A DNA stretch of 64,000 bases from Porpolomopsis calyptriformis (lineage: Eukaryota > Basidiomycota > Agaricomycetes > Agaricales > Hygrophoraceae): positions 868,001-932,000 of the forward strand of contig OX621170.1 of assembly GCA_951640195.1 (NCBI GenBank). The letters run 5' to 3'. The notes under the pieces were generated by a model. It saw nothing but the letters and a program-made list of their open reading frames with translations, was not told where the DNA came from and did not search any database. This document shows, piece by piece, positions 53,437 to 64,000 of this stretch. Both the position numbers and the translations under genes were made by a program. Within the stretch, counting starts at the first letter, position 1. Each line of letters begins with the position of its first letter.

Positions 53437-53678
53437 TTCGTGCAGGAAAATTCAAAACATATAGTTTGAAGCTGAGATTTTTCATAATATTATCTGACGG
53501 TCAGAATCACTCATTTTTACTACCAGCAGCTCAGGATTAATTTTTAAAACAACTTTTCTAGAGAGCCCGAAGGCGTACATGTCCTCATTGTTGAGAAATA
53601 ATTCAAAAGTTCTGGGGGGGTCTGTGCACACCCAAATTAGGAAATTATCACGTGCGCCAATTCATCTGCAAACGGCTA
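53437..53678 (-). repeat. Transposon I right terminal inverted repeat
   Basis: 242 bp, ending GCAAACGGCTA next to the TA target duplication. Confidence 0.9.
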
Positions 53679-53683
53679 TAATA

Positions 53684-54901
53684 ATGCCCACTCGCGACGA
53701 AATTCAAGCCCAACTCACACAGCTGCAAGTTTAGCTCAAAAACAAAGAATGACGAGAGTACAAGGAAGTGGAGAAATGAGTGGAGGAAATCCGGAGGGCG
53801 GAGGAAGAGCATCGGTTGGCAGAGGAGCGACAGGTGGCCAGAAAGGCAGCTAAGGCTGCAAAAAAGGAGGCAGCAAGGAGGGCGAAGGAGGCAGCTCAAA
53901 TAGTGGAGCAGGCAGAGATGGCAGTGGAGGAGAGATCAGGGCAAGAGTGTTACGATTTCTCACTTTTCGAACCTTTCGACCACCGTGACCATGACACGTG
54001 ACACATGACACCACCGATTGGACTTCCACCCACTTTCCTTTCCATTTCTCCTTTTTTGCTTATCTTATCTTATCTCCTTATCTAATCTTATCTTATCGCT
54101 AATCCACGTAGATTGGAGACGTTTATGCTATTGGTTAATGAAGACGTGCTCCGCAGTTACTCCGCAGTAGCTGCCCAAGGCTGCGCATTGCTGTGCATTG
54201 GTCAGCCATTCCATGGAACGTCCCCATAGCAATCACCATCACATTCCAGACTCAGATAGATATAAGTAGAGTACGATACGCTTGTATCTTCCTTAGTCTT
54301 GAATTTCAACAACGTTTCCCCTAGTTTATGCACTAGGCTCCTTGTTGTCCCCGGAAGCTACCTGAGACCCCACCGCCGACGTAACAAAGAGGCCTTGATC
54401 AGAAGGCTGTAAGTATTTTCTTTTTTATCCATTTTATTCCAGAGTTGACTAGAGTTGTTTAGGAGGGCTCCATGTGAGCCTTGCATCAGGAAAGGAAGTG
54501 CAGAGGAGTGCATGTGGCTGACCAGACAGGGGAAGGCCCAGAGTTGCACTACTTGCCAACACGTGAAGGCTAAATGCTGGGTTGGGGAAGAACCAGCAAA
54601 AAGGAAATGCACCTGGACTACCATGGAGGAACCAGAGCATGGAGGAAAGTGAAAATGAGGGAATGCAGAATTGGCAGAGGTGGAGAATTTGAGGGAGGAG
54701 TTACAGGGAGTTTGGGGGGAGATGAGGAAGATGAGAATGGAGATGAAGAGGAGGGAGTCCATGGAGAGGACTGAGGAGTTATTGGATGGAGATTACAGGG
54801 ATAGCAGAGAAAGTGGAGAAAGTTTGGAGGAGTTGGAGATGTCAGAGGAGGAAGAGGAAATGCCTATAAGGGATGTAGAATTAGTCCCTTCAATAGAATA
54901 G
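53684..54901 (+). pseudogene. Antisense accessory gene of element G, coiled coil and Cys cluster
   Basis: ATG 53684 (MPTRDEIQAQLTQLQ) opens a Lys/Glu/Ala-rich coiled coil. It is broken by the solo LTR J (53948-54385), resumes as ALIRRL, then has a GTAAGT...CAG intron, then APCEPCIRKGSAEECMW and CTTCQHVKAKCW (zinc-cluster-like), and an acidic, Glu-rich helical tail to TAG 54899-54901. Stops TAG and TGA in the first exon and TGA after the intron fit C-to-T changes. It runs opposite to pol of G; the two stops are 49 bp apart. A TATATAA box lies 42 nt upstream in the ancestral arrangement. Proteins of this type are frequent in basidiomycete repeats; the function is unknown. Confidence 0.65.
53948..54385 (+). 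repeat. Solo LTR J in the antisense gene
   Basis: 438 bp, TGTTACGATT...CGACGTAACA, flanked by AAGAG (53943-53947 and 54386-54390). Removing it restores the reading SGQE-ALIRRL. It contains a CTTATC-rich stretch (54057-54100) and ATATAAGTAG as a possible TATA box. No internal region. Confidence 0.8.
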
Positions 54902-54950
54902 ATAACAATTTTTTGAATCAAAGAAAAGAATTAAATAAGAGTGAAAGGAT

Positions 54951-57900
54951 TCAATAGTAGGGTCCAGGTTTCTCTGGATAAGTGGAGTGGAACTCCGAGA
55001 CAAGTTCCGAAGCATGTCCTAGCTCAGTAGCAAGGATCCATGAGGTTTCTTCATCAGTACCTTCATAGCCTTCCCAATGAACCAAATACAATAGTTTGTA
55101 TAAATGACATCTATTATCAATTTTCGAGTCTAGGATTTTGGAGATCTCAAACTCTAGTTCTCTGTTTATGATTACTGGAGGAGGCGGAGGTTGTACTCAG
55201 TTCAGAATTGTATTTAGTGAGGCTGGTTCCAATTGTGATACATGAAAGACAGGATGGATAGCCTTCATGGAACTAGGCAAATGAAGAGTATAGGAATGGG
55301 TTCCAACTCAGGCAATGACTTCGAAAGGACCTAAGTTCTTCTCCAAGAGGTTCTTGGAGGGTCTGGTAGTTTAGAAAAACTTGGCCTTTATGAAGGCTTG
55401 AGTTCCTACCTTGAAACCAGGGGCCAGAATACACTTTAAGTCAGCATAGTGCTGATAATGCTTTTGAGCTTTAGAGATGGTATTTCAGAGTTCAGAGTGG
55501 AGTTCATCCAAATCAACAGCTAGTTCTCTAGCTTGAATGGAAGTAAGATCACACTCAGGGTATACTGAAATATTTGGATAATAACCCTTATTGGCGAAAA
55601 AGGGGATATTCCAGTAGTAGCATTTGGAGCATTATTATATGCAAATTCTGCAATAGCTAGGAGATGGGACCAGTTGTCCTGTTGATAGTTACAATACATC
55701 CATAGGTATTGCTCCAAGGTTTGATTGACTCGTTCAGTTTGTCTGTCACCTTCCAGATAATACCCAGAGGTAAAATGAAGACACATGTCAAGGACTTTAC
55801 CCAATGACCAGAAAAAGCAGGAGACAAATTCTGAGCCTTGGTCACAGGTGACATGTGAGGGAACTCCATGTTTGGAGAACACATGGACAAGGAAAAGTTG
55901 AGTGAGTTGAGGAGCAGTGATGGTGTCAAAGGTTGGTATAAAAATAGCTTGTTTAGAGAATCGATCAATAATGACAAGAATGGTGGAGAATCCATCAGAG
56001 TTAGGGAGTTGCTTGATGAAATCCATGGAGATGGAATTCCAAGGTTTCTCCAGAATTGGGAGTTGCTTGAGCAAACCATAAGGTCAATGGTGAGGGACTT
56101 TGGACCTAGCACACATAGTACAGGAGTTACAGTAGTTCTTTATGAAGGTCTGGAGTTCCAGCCAAGTGTATTCTCATTGGATCAATTCAAGCATTTTGTT
56201 CTATCCAAAATGACCAGCAATTGGATGATCATGTTTCATACACAAAATTTGAAGTTGTAAGTCATCTATGTTGGGCACATAGATACAACCATTATGACGA
56301 AGGAAACCAGAAGTGTCAATAGCCCTTTGGAGATTGGAGTTGGCATCAGAGTTGGACTCAGCAACCTTCAGATGCTCCATAGCCACTGGATCATCACGAA
56401 GTGAATTCTGAATTTTCAAATGGAGGGAGTCTACATCCATAATGAATACAGCCTTTAACACTGGATCCAATAAGGATAAAGCTCATAGGGATAAAGCCAG
56501 TTGCTCCAAGGTAAAAACTGGTTGGAGGTTCTGAGGATTGATACTGGCATAGTCACTATCTCCCTCTTTAGGATTGATGTCATATTGACGCATTAAGAAG
56601 TCTGGTTTTGCTCTGAGTTTTCTGGGGTGAAAACAAATGATGAGATTAAAGCCCGACAAGAATTCAGACCAACAAGCTTGATGTCATGACAGGAGTTTGG
56701 TCATAGAGAAGTATACCAAATTCTTGTGATCAGTGACAACATCAACTGGGTATGCAGAGCCTTCAAGGTAATGATGCCAGTTATGAAAACTATCGTGAAT
56801 AGCTAATAGTTCCTTGTCATGGATATTATAGTTCAACTCCAGCAGAGTTAAAGTCCAAGAATAAAATGCAATGGGATGTAATGATTCATCATCAGTATAA
56901 GTTGATAAGATCCCTGCTATGGTGTAATTGGAGGCATCTGTTTCTACTACCAAATGGGATCCCAGAGTGAAGTTGACATGAACTGGAGTAGAAGTGAAGG
57001 CCTGCTTCAAGGATTCAAATGCACATTTGCATTGAGTATCAAAATTCCATGGAACATTTTTCTGGGTTAGTTGTGTAAGCGGAGTTACCAATCCTTAGTA
57101 ATTGTTGATAAAACGCCTATAGAAATTTCCAAAACCTAAGAACAACTAGACATCCTTGATTTTCCGTGGTTCTGGCCAATCCAGGATAATTTGAACTTTG
57201 GCAGGATTTATGGTAATTCTACCAGGGGAAAGGATAAATCCAAGGTATTCAATTGTATCTTGATAGAAGAAACATTTCTCCAATTTTCTGAAGAGGCTAT
57301 TAAGTTGGAGTCTTCGGAGGACCTTGCAGAGATGTCTCCAGTGATCCTCAATGTTATCTGAGTAGATAAGGATATCATCAAGATATACTACAACAGAGAC
57401 ATTGGAGAGATTGGAGAAAATCTCATTTATGAAATGTTGAAATGTTGATGGGGCATTGCATAGACCCAAGGGCATAACCAAGAATTCAAAAGCACCATAC
57501 CTGGTATGGAAAGTAGTTTTCCATTCATCCCCTTCCATGATCCATACATTGAAGTATCCAATTTACAGATTGATTTTGGTGTAGATATGACCTTTGCTGG
57601 CATGGTCTAGGAGATCCGAGATGAGCAGAAGTGGGTAACAATCCTTCTTGGTGATTTTATTAATACCTTGATACTCTACACATAATTGTAATGAACCATC
57701 TTTCTTGTGGATAAAAATGATCAGGGTACTGCCTGGAGATCCAGAGGAATGTATCCAACCTTTTCTAAGGTGCTCATCCAAGAATATACAAAGAGCTTCT
57801 TGTTCTGCAACAGAAAGAGAATAGATGCATCCCAGTGGAGGTGTCATACCTTCCTCTAGATCAATATGGTGATCGCTATAATGATGAGGTGGAAGACATT

Positions 57901-58615
57901 TAGATTTTCCTTCACTGAAAACATCAGCATAGTCATAGTATTCCAGAGGAACTTTCACATAAAATGCAGGGTCCAGAGGAACATCAGAGATCTCAACAGA
58001 GCGCACTTTTGAGATATCAGCAGCTTGAAGAACAAATGACTGAGATCCTTCTTACTTGCTAGCATGTACAAATGCGGCTGCCGAAATAATGGACACATGA
58101 GGAAGTGAAGTTGGAATCGGAGTTGGAACTGGAGGGTCAAGTAGAGTTGCCTCGGAGGGCATAGGTGTCAATGATGAAGATGAATATATTGGTTTTGGTG
58201 TCCCAAATGAAATACTGCTTGTAACCCAGTCAATCAACAGATTGTAGTGGGTAAGCCAGTTGAATCCAAGAACAGCAGAACAAGATGCATCCAATGGAGT
58301 GACCAAAAACTCAATATCTAGAGTTTCTCCAGACAGAAATTGGACAGGGAGGATAACTCCTGCATTAATGGTTCTCCCTTGAGATCCATCAAATAATTGG
58401 AGTTGCTTTGGAGGAAGCAGAGATGTCTTGAGTTTGTTTTGGTGGACGAAGTCAAATTCCAAGAAACAATGTGTGGATCCTGAATCAATAAGAGTCAGAA
58501 TAGATAATGAATCAATAAATAAAGTGATTAAAAAGGAATCAGAGTAAGGAACGGAAGTGTTGAGCTTTACAATAGAAGATGCAGGAACAGTTTCAATGCA
58601 GTCCACATTCCACAT
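54951..58615 (-). pseudogene. pol: Element G pol, degenerate
   Basis: Protease LIDSGSTHCFL (about 58490), RT about 57850-57150 with YLDDILIY (about 57390), RNase H ETDASNYTIAGIL (about 56940), integrase finger and core (about 56300-55600; MDFIKQLPNSDGFSTIL, DRQTERVNQTLE) and chromodomain (about 55180-54951, LVHWEGYEGTDEETSW). Stops near 58052, 57563, 57145, 56684 and elsewhere, plus a frameshift near 56070. A chromovirus lineage separate from B, D and E. Confidence 0.85.
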
Positions 58616-58621
58616 CTCATG

Positions 58622-60867
58622 TGGACTGCCTCCTATTTTTCCGGAGCAGCTGGAGAGGCACTTGGAATAGGAGCAGGGGATTCCTGAGTAGGTGGTTCAG
58701 CAACAGTGGTGGCACGTCCAGAAGTCTTCTTTAAAGCAAAGGAACCAGACTTTGGACATTCCTTTGCCATATGACCTGGGGATTCACAAAACATACACCA
58801 GTTGTTATCCAAATGGCATTTTCATTTGGCCAGAGTAAGCTTTCCATCTTTTCTAAGCTTATTGGAAAGGTTAGGATGTTTTGGAGTTGAGGTAGTTGAG
58901 GTGGATTTCATAGGAGTCTTTTTGAAAGTAGAAGGTGTTGTTGGAATTGAAGATGGTTTAGGAGCATTCATCAGAGGTGCCAGAGCATAACTGGAGTCCC
59001 GCTTAAGCTCTCCTTTACATTCCCAATACCTAGCATCAATCATTTGAGCTAACTCCTTCATAGCTACCAATGTGGCTGGTTTTCCAACTTGAGACATTTG
59101 ATCCTTAATTCAATCCAGAAGACTACAGTAAAAGATATGCTGTAGTACTCCTATATCCCATTGGACTTGAACCACTAGCCTATTGAAGTGCACAATATAT
59201 TTGGCGATCCATTGATTATTGAACATTTTCAGAGATTCCAATTCCGCTTTGTCATGATCCCAAACTGATTTGGTATCAAACTTAACCAAAGATCATGCAT
59301 TCAGCAAGTAGCATCTATAGCTCAAATATCCTTTATCTTATCTTATCTTATCTTATCTTAGATAAGATATCACTGTCCCTCACACATTATCTTATCTCAG
59401 ATAAGATACACTACTATCTTTACCTATGCTATCTTATCATGGACAATAGCATTCTTCCCTATTGTTCTCTGAGTCAGAATAACTCATATCCCATTTCTCT
59501 ATTATTCTGTTATCACTCCATTGTTCTCTGAGTCACTATGACCCATATTAATCTCCTCCATTGTTCTCCTCATTGTCTGACTCATAGTGAGTCACAATTC
59601 AAACTCCTCATTGTTCTTTTATCCATTGTTCTTATTTCCTATTGTTCTTATTGCCCATTGTTCTCAAACATATATAAAGGGCCCCCTTTTCACCAGTGAG
59701 GAGTTCAGTTCACTTTCAACCCACTTTTACCCCACTCCCCTCCCCCCTAGTCTACTCTCCCCCTTTTCCCTTGAACTCACCCCTAGTACTCAGCACCTAG
59801 TACTACCTCTTATTGATACTACTTGTCTGTAGTCAATACATCCAATCTAGTCTAGTCTATTAAGCTTATACCCTGTGTGATTTCACCTAAGCCCTCTTAC
59901 GTTAAGAACCAACTTAGGAATCACCCCTTGATGTTTTCTGTAAGTTGAAGATAGCTATCGTGGACTGTCTTATCTTACTTCAGCCCCTGCTTATTCATCA
60001 CATTCTCTAAGTCTCAGTCCTTATTGGAGAGACCTCACTGTGATACGTATTTTTCTAAGTCAGCTGTTAACTTCATTCTTGTTCTCCCAGTCAATACTAT
60101 CCATTGAGTTTGGATAGCCCATTCATCTGTACATCCCAGCCAAGGATTACTCAAGCCCCATCAAAGGAGGAAGTGTCTATTACTCAATCAATTCACATCT
60201 CCCCCAAACAACTAGGACTTACTTGATTAACATACAACTCCAGTAGTTCTAGAAGTGAAGTATTTATATTTCACCTGATAGCTTCAGCAGTTCCTACTGG
60301 ATCCAAAGGTCCAAATTGGTCCTGTAACTCAGAGCAGAACTCCGAGAAGTCTGAGAGAAACAACAGAGGGTTAGGAATAGTCTCCAAAAGGTAAGGTTTG
60401 AATAAAGACAATGCTATTCCCTTCAGAAATGACATAGCATAATTAACCTCAGCTTCATCAGAGGCAAACGCAGAAGGCCTATCCTTGAAGTTCAATTGAA
60501 GCTGAACCAGGAAAGGTTAGAGTTTCATCGGATCAGAGCTGTCAAAAGGATCTGGCTCTCTGACTTTGGATTTTGCAGGTTTAGCTCCAGAAGAAGCTTG
60601 AGCGATGGCAGCAATATTTTCAAAAGCTGTAATTAATCTCTTTTCAGCTTTCTCCTGTTCCGAAGCTTCCGGAGCTTGCTGGACTTGAGGTGTTTCTTCA
60701 ATCAAAGTTAACACTTGAGCCTGAGTAGTTCGTGGAGTTACTGGTTGTAGTGGATTTTCTGGATCATGAAAAGCTGCAGGGAGTCTTTCAGATAGATGTG
60801 TGGTCGGAGACACAGGACTTGTTTCAGAGTTGGTCAGAGATAATTAACTTCTAGTTGAAAATCCCAT
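58622..60867 (-). pseudogene. gag: Element G gag, split by F copy 2
   Basis: ATG at 60867 (MGFSTRS, then TAA from a likely CAA) leads to LTNSETSPVSPTTHLSERLP, a capsid-like domain (SFLKGIALSLFKPYLLE...FCSELQDQFGPLDPVGTAEA) cut at 60279 by F. Left of F it resumes as ESLKMFNNQWIAKYIVHFNR, with the knuckle CMFCESPGHMAKEC at about 58790. Stops fit CGA to TGA. Confidence 0.75.
59247..60278 (+). mobile_element. Repeat family F, copy 2, inserted in gag of G
   Basis: About 59441-60278 matches copy 1. The gag reading of G continues from ...GTAEA (right) to ESLKM (left) if the insertion ends at about 59247, giving GATTCCA joined to TAGCTTC with no target duplication. A TTATC pentamer run lies at about 59331-59360. 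The ATTGTTCT array and TATA box (about 59670-59680) are conserved. The left boundary is deduced only from the gag frame. Confidence 0.5.
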
Positions 60868-60916
60868 AAAATGTTCAAGAGTATATCGTGTCATTGTAAA
60901 TAAAAACCTGAGCTAG

Positions 60917-60927
60917 AGACAGAATAT
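60917..60927 (-). other. Element G primer-binding site (self-priming type)
   Basis: ATATTCTGTCT on the minus strand, two bases after the 5' LTR, is complementary to AGACAGAATAT in both LTRs (plus 49422-49432 and 60996-61006). The sequence is quite different from B, C and D, but the geometry is the same. Confidence 0.75.
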
Positions 60928-60929
60928 AC

Positions 60930-61038
60930 TGTTAGGTCCAAAGTTTCAGAGCTGAATTCAGAGATCAGAGTTGGATAAATGTTGGGACTTAGTTGATATT
61001 CTGTCTACAGATACAGGGAAAAACACAGTACTCATGTA
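60930..61038 (-). repeat. Element G 5' LTR, truncated
   Basis: Matches the first ~110 bp of 49356-49591 with many transitions, then stops within or just before the TATA-box region. The upstream promoter half is gone. Confidence 0.8.
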
Positions 61039-63270
61039 GGCATAGCTACTACAGATGAAGCAGCTAATGGAGGAGCTGGAGGTAGGCAGCCAAACTGATC
61101 TATGAAATGAACCATGCCCTCATCCCCAAAAGGACCTCCCTGCTGAATTAGAGCCTGCCCACCTGACATAGAGCCTGGCCCACCTGACATAGGGCCTTGT
61201 ATGGTATGAGAAGTAGAGGTAGCACAGAGAGAGCATTCCATAACAAGTTGCTGTTCCAGAATTGCATAATCAACAATAGACTGCCATAGAGCATGTTGAA
61301 AATTTTGGGGGCAAAATGAACCAATGTCTGCTGCCCAAGGCTGTTAAATGGTGGTATCATATTGGATATATAGATCAAACTGATCATGAAAATCCAGCTG
61401 CACACAAAGCTCCTAGTAGTATTCACTAAAGTTATTAGCAATTTAGGCTTTATCAGCACTCCCTAGATACCTACCTACCATTTGGCACAGGTGAAGGGAA
61501 GCCTCACAGAATTCATGAAACAACAGCTGCTCTTCATGTCAATCAATTGCATACAATTTTGCCAGCTGAGGCAGGCTCTCAGCCACCATTGACCCAGAGT
61601 CCAGCTGAGGCACAAATTATGCCTTCCAAGATGCCTCATTTATAAGCAGAGTGAGAGGGAAGTAGCACAGCTAGCCAAGCTGAAGAATTTTAACCACCAA
61701 AGGATGATCAGACACCGCATATGGATCAAGTATATGCTCAGCCACGTTAGGCTGCATAACTGCACAAGAGTTAAGAGGCTCAATCACATGAGCTATGTGA
61801 AAAGAAGGGAGTAAGCCCTGGTAATATCTATTGAACCATGATCAAAATGGGCTCAAAACAGTAGATCCCACTGCATATAACCCAATAATAGGTGATAGCT
61901 ATAAGGCCCAAATAGATGATATGAACCATATATGATTCATAGGGGATCGCAAAGGAGGCAATACCTATAAGGCATAAAGCCCATATGAGACTGATAAGGG
62001 GTAGCAAGGATCATATAAAAATAGTAGAAGCTTCGAAGACCAATAAGAATGATAAGGGGTAGCAAGGATTATATAAAAGTGGTAGAAGCTCCAAAGACTA
62101 ATAAGAATGATTAACCCACCTGGGAGTAGAGTTGGAGCTGAAGTAATATCTGTCTGATGTGTGTTAACCTTATCCTTATGAAGCACAATAGCCATTGCTG
62201 CTTGGAGTATATTATTGAACATACACAATTTAAGTATAGCCAGTTCTGGAATCTGCGATAAGACATCTTCCTCATCATCAGAAGGGAGGTCATTTTCCAT
62301 TCATAACCTCTTCCCCCTGGCATTCAAGAAGGATTATTCAGGGATGAGCTCAGAGCACCACAATAATTACCAACTGATAGTGATAACACATGTCCCACAG
62401 CTGTTGAGGTGGCTGCAGCCAGAGTAGGCATAGGTGTAGGGGCAGTGGTAGATGTATGCACAATAACTGTGGTCGAATTAGCTGCCGCACTCTCACCTTG
62501 GGGTGTCAACCCAGATTCTGCCTGTCGGAGGATATTGGAGACAGCTGATTGTGCCTGACTACCCTGAGCACTATGGCCTCGTCCAGATGGTTGACTAGAG
62601 GCATTACCAGAGGAGGACCCTTCAATGAAACTTGTAAGGGCAGAAAGCACTGTGTGAGTTTGCAGCAGTGACATTGACTAATCCACACCAGGACATAGTA
62701 AGGATCTGAAGGAAGTAGCAATTGGGGCCAAACAGGAGCTAGAGGCCAGAAGAGGAAGGCCAGCAGGCCAAACAGAAGAAGGAGGGGAAGAACACCTAGT
62801 GCAATGTTGTAGACTTGTTGCGCTAGATAGCAGTTGGGAAGTAAGGGCCCTCAGATAATACCGAGGGCCTGCTATGTCACAAGTCTGGCATTGTTCTGCT
62901 TTGCCTCACTCTGCTTGGTATTCAGTGAGTTTTTTGTCATTGCTTTTTTAAGTGATTTCACTTAAAAGTCTTAGGTCAACTGAATATTTTTCAGTGAGTT
63001 TACACATTGAGTTTACGTGATTTCACTTCCCACAGTGTACTGAGTGTCCTTGTTGCCAACCTGACACCGATTTTCTCAGGGAATAGAAGCAACAAGAACG
63101 GGTATTCTATGGTAAGATTTGCATATGGGAAGAGAGATCAAAGGCGTAAATGAGAGCTAGAGTAAACCTATGCTACACATTGAAAGAAATAGACCTTGGA
63201 AGGAATGGAGACCCACCACCCACCCAGGGTAAATCGGTGCAGAAGTACGGCCTTGTAGGGTATCTGACTT
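61039..63270. other. Decayed unidentified DNA between G and the host gene
   Basis: Minus-strand frames at 62324-62674 (Ser/Thr/Ala/Gln-rich) and 61965-62300 (DLPSDDEEDVLSQIPELAIL) look like remains of one protein, unrecognised. A 21-bp unit is repeated twice at about 61156-61200. At 62930-63040 TCAGTGAGTTT-type motifs resemble those at 35680-35900. Confidence 0.4.
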
Positions 63271-63297
63271 TATGAGTGGAAAACGAAGCCCTTCCCC

Positions 63298-64000
63298 TTA
63301 TTCCTCGTCCGGGATCTCGTGGACCTCTTCATCAGGAAGACTAGGGACATCAAGTGGGCGAGGGTTCGCCAGTGATCCCGCTTCGAGCAGGTTGACCATA
63401 TACTCGAGATCGTTTCCAACTTGATGGACTTTGACGCCATGCAAATCCTCGTCGTGCTCGGGGAGAAGGGCGTCGGGGGAATGTCGCAGGTCAAGTGATG
63501 TGTTTGTTGAGAGTTGTGCCTCTGGGAAGTGTACAATGTCCTGTTCTAACTCGTGCGCTGAGGTGGCGGGAAGTTCGGGTGGTTCTTGCAAAGGAGTGGA
63601 ATGAATGTCTTTCCTTTCGTGTTCCGGTTCCGCAATCTCATGCTTCTCATCTGATCCGTCTTCTCCAACCTGGCACGAGACCCCCCCATCCGCTTCGCTA
63701 TTGTCCTCATGACTGTCGTCCCCAAGTTCCGTCTCAATTCCGGTAGGTTCCTGGGATACCGAGACGTCGTTCCCAATCGCACTGACAACAAGCTCCTCCT
63801 CCGATGCAACCACGGGGGTTACATGAGAGACTTTCGTCTCCTCCCGGTTAGTCTTGGCTTTGGATTTCGCAACGGCGGCACCGCGAGCAGAGGCGGAAGG
63901 TGCGGACGTCTTTGTTCTGGCTGGACTCGCAGGAAGGGATGATGGGGTACGCGCCTTTGACATTGACGCTGCGGTGGGCTTACTTAGACGTTCTGCGGCA
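63298..64000 (-). CDS. Host protein, C-terminal part, runs off the window
   Basis: The frame is open from the window edge to the stop at 63298 (at least 233 codons; an internal ATG lies at 63963). The N-terminal visible part is basic and Ala/Ser/Thr/Lys-rich (SASARGAAVAKSKAKT), and the rest is acidic and low complexity (EDNSEADGG, PEHDEDLHG), ending PSLPDEEVHEIPDEE. It is richer in CpG than the decayed elements and has no stops, as expected for a living gene. No domain is recognised; probably the disordered tail of a larger protein. Confidence 0.65.
   Translation of the reverse strand, partial: AAERLSKPTAASMSKARTPSSLPASPARTKTSAPSASARGAAVAKSKAKTNREETKVSHVTPVVASEEELVVSAIGNDVSVSQEPTGIETELGDDSHEDNSEADGGVSCQVGEDGSDEKHEIAEPEHERKDIHSTPLQEPPELPATSAHELEQDIVHFPEAQLSTNTSLDLRHSPDALLPEHDEDLHGVKVHQVGNDLEYMVNLLEAGSLANPRPLDVPSLPDEEVHEIPDEE

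Larger units (their letters stand above)
49758..53678. mobile_element. Transposon I: Tc1/mariner-like, two genes, about 240-bp TIRs
   Basis: Terminal inverted repeats 49758-50000 and 53437-53678 (AGCCGTTTGCAGATGAATTG... in both) are flanked by TA dinucleotides (49756-49757 and 53679-53680). Inside are a DD34E transposase gene (minus, 52121-53300, open) and a convergent passenger gene (plus, 50154-51836, one stop). It inserted 6 bp upstream of the ATG of the antisense gene of G. The TIRs differ from each other by scattered transitions and a few small indels. Confidence 0.92.
49356..61038 (-). mobile_element. Element G: old Ty3/gypsy chromovirus with antisense gene, heavily interrupted
   Basis: 3' LTR 49356-49591 (236 bp, TGTTAGGTCC...GTAACA) and a matching but truncated 5' LTR from 60930. 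Inside on the minus strand are gag and pol with chromodomain; a plus-strand gene lies between pol and the 3' LTR. It is interrupted by transposon I, solo LTR J and F copy 2. The 5' LTR breaks off at about 61038, within or just before its TATA region, so no target duplication is available. Confidence 0.85.

Noticed and set aside
62846..62869. Hairpin GGCCCTC...GAGGGCC near the right end
   Set aside because: Seven base pairs with a 10-nt loop and no associated gene or second copy; likely chance.
1..64000. tRNA, rRNA, CRISPR array or riboswitch
   Set aside because: None was recognised on either strand by eye; CRISPR is not expected in a fungal genome.

Overview
The window looks like repeat-rich nuclear DNA of an agaricomycete-type basidiomycete. 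The evidence is chromodomain Ty3/gypsy retrotransposons, a Tc1/mariner transposase gene with four introns of about 50 nt, a tnp2 (CACTA/Plavaka-like) transposase relic, GT-AG introns of 45-65 nt, and many C-to-T type changes at CpG (CGA to TGA stops). The species cannot be read from the sequence. Almost all of the window is a nest of mobile elements. The only host-like gene is a partial one at the right edge (63298-64000, minus).

Layout: repeat F copy 1 (1-818, ending 7753) is split by full Ty3/gypsy element B (819-7715, minus, TSD CAGTA). Element D1 (8446-15413, minus, TSD GATAA) is followed by 5.1 kb of AT-rich decayed DNA. Element D2 (20543-34364, minus, TSD GAATA) is split by young, apparently intact element C (23813-30677, plus, TSD AGTAG). 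A tnp2-like relic (about 35990-37869) follows. Element E (38504-47559, minus, TSD AGTTG) carries a solo LTR (39551-39762, TSD GGGAT) and a 1.7-kb insertion K (40388-42093) with a 9-bp target duplication and an intact three-exon gene. Next comes fragment H (47689-49355, minus) of the B/C family. Old element G (49356 to about 61038, minus) is split by a two-gene mariner-like transposon I (49758-53678), a solo LTR J (53948-54385, TSD AAGAG) and F copy 2 (about 59247-60278). Unidentified decayed DNA then leads to the host gene.

How the parts work: the elements have the chromovirus order gag (CCHC), protease, reverse transcriptase, RNase H, integrase, chromodomain. Every family with this region preserved (B/C/H, D, E, G) also has an extra gene between the chromodomain and the 3' LTR. 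The extra genes are unrelated by eye. Those of B/C/H and D have their own TATA-like box, and that of G is antisense to pol. B, C, D1, D2 and G have an 11-nt primer-binding site complementary to a stretch about 33 nt downstream of the LTR TATA box. This is the geometry of Tf1-type self-priming, and the two partners covary between families. B, C, D1 and D2 share a GGGTTTT heptamer at the gag stop, a Gag reading frame open upstream of the first ATG, and an inverted repeat 17-18 nt from the 3' LTR.
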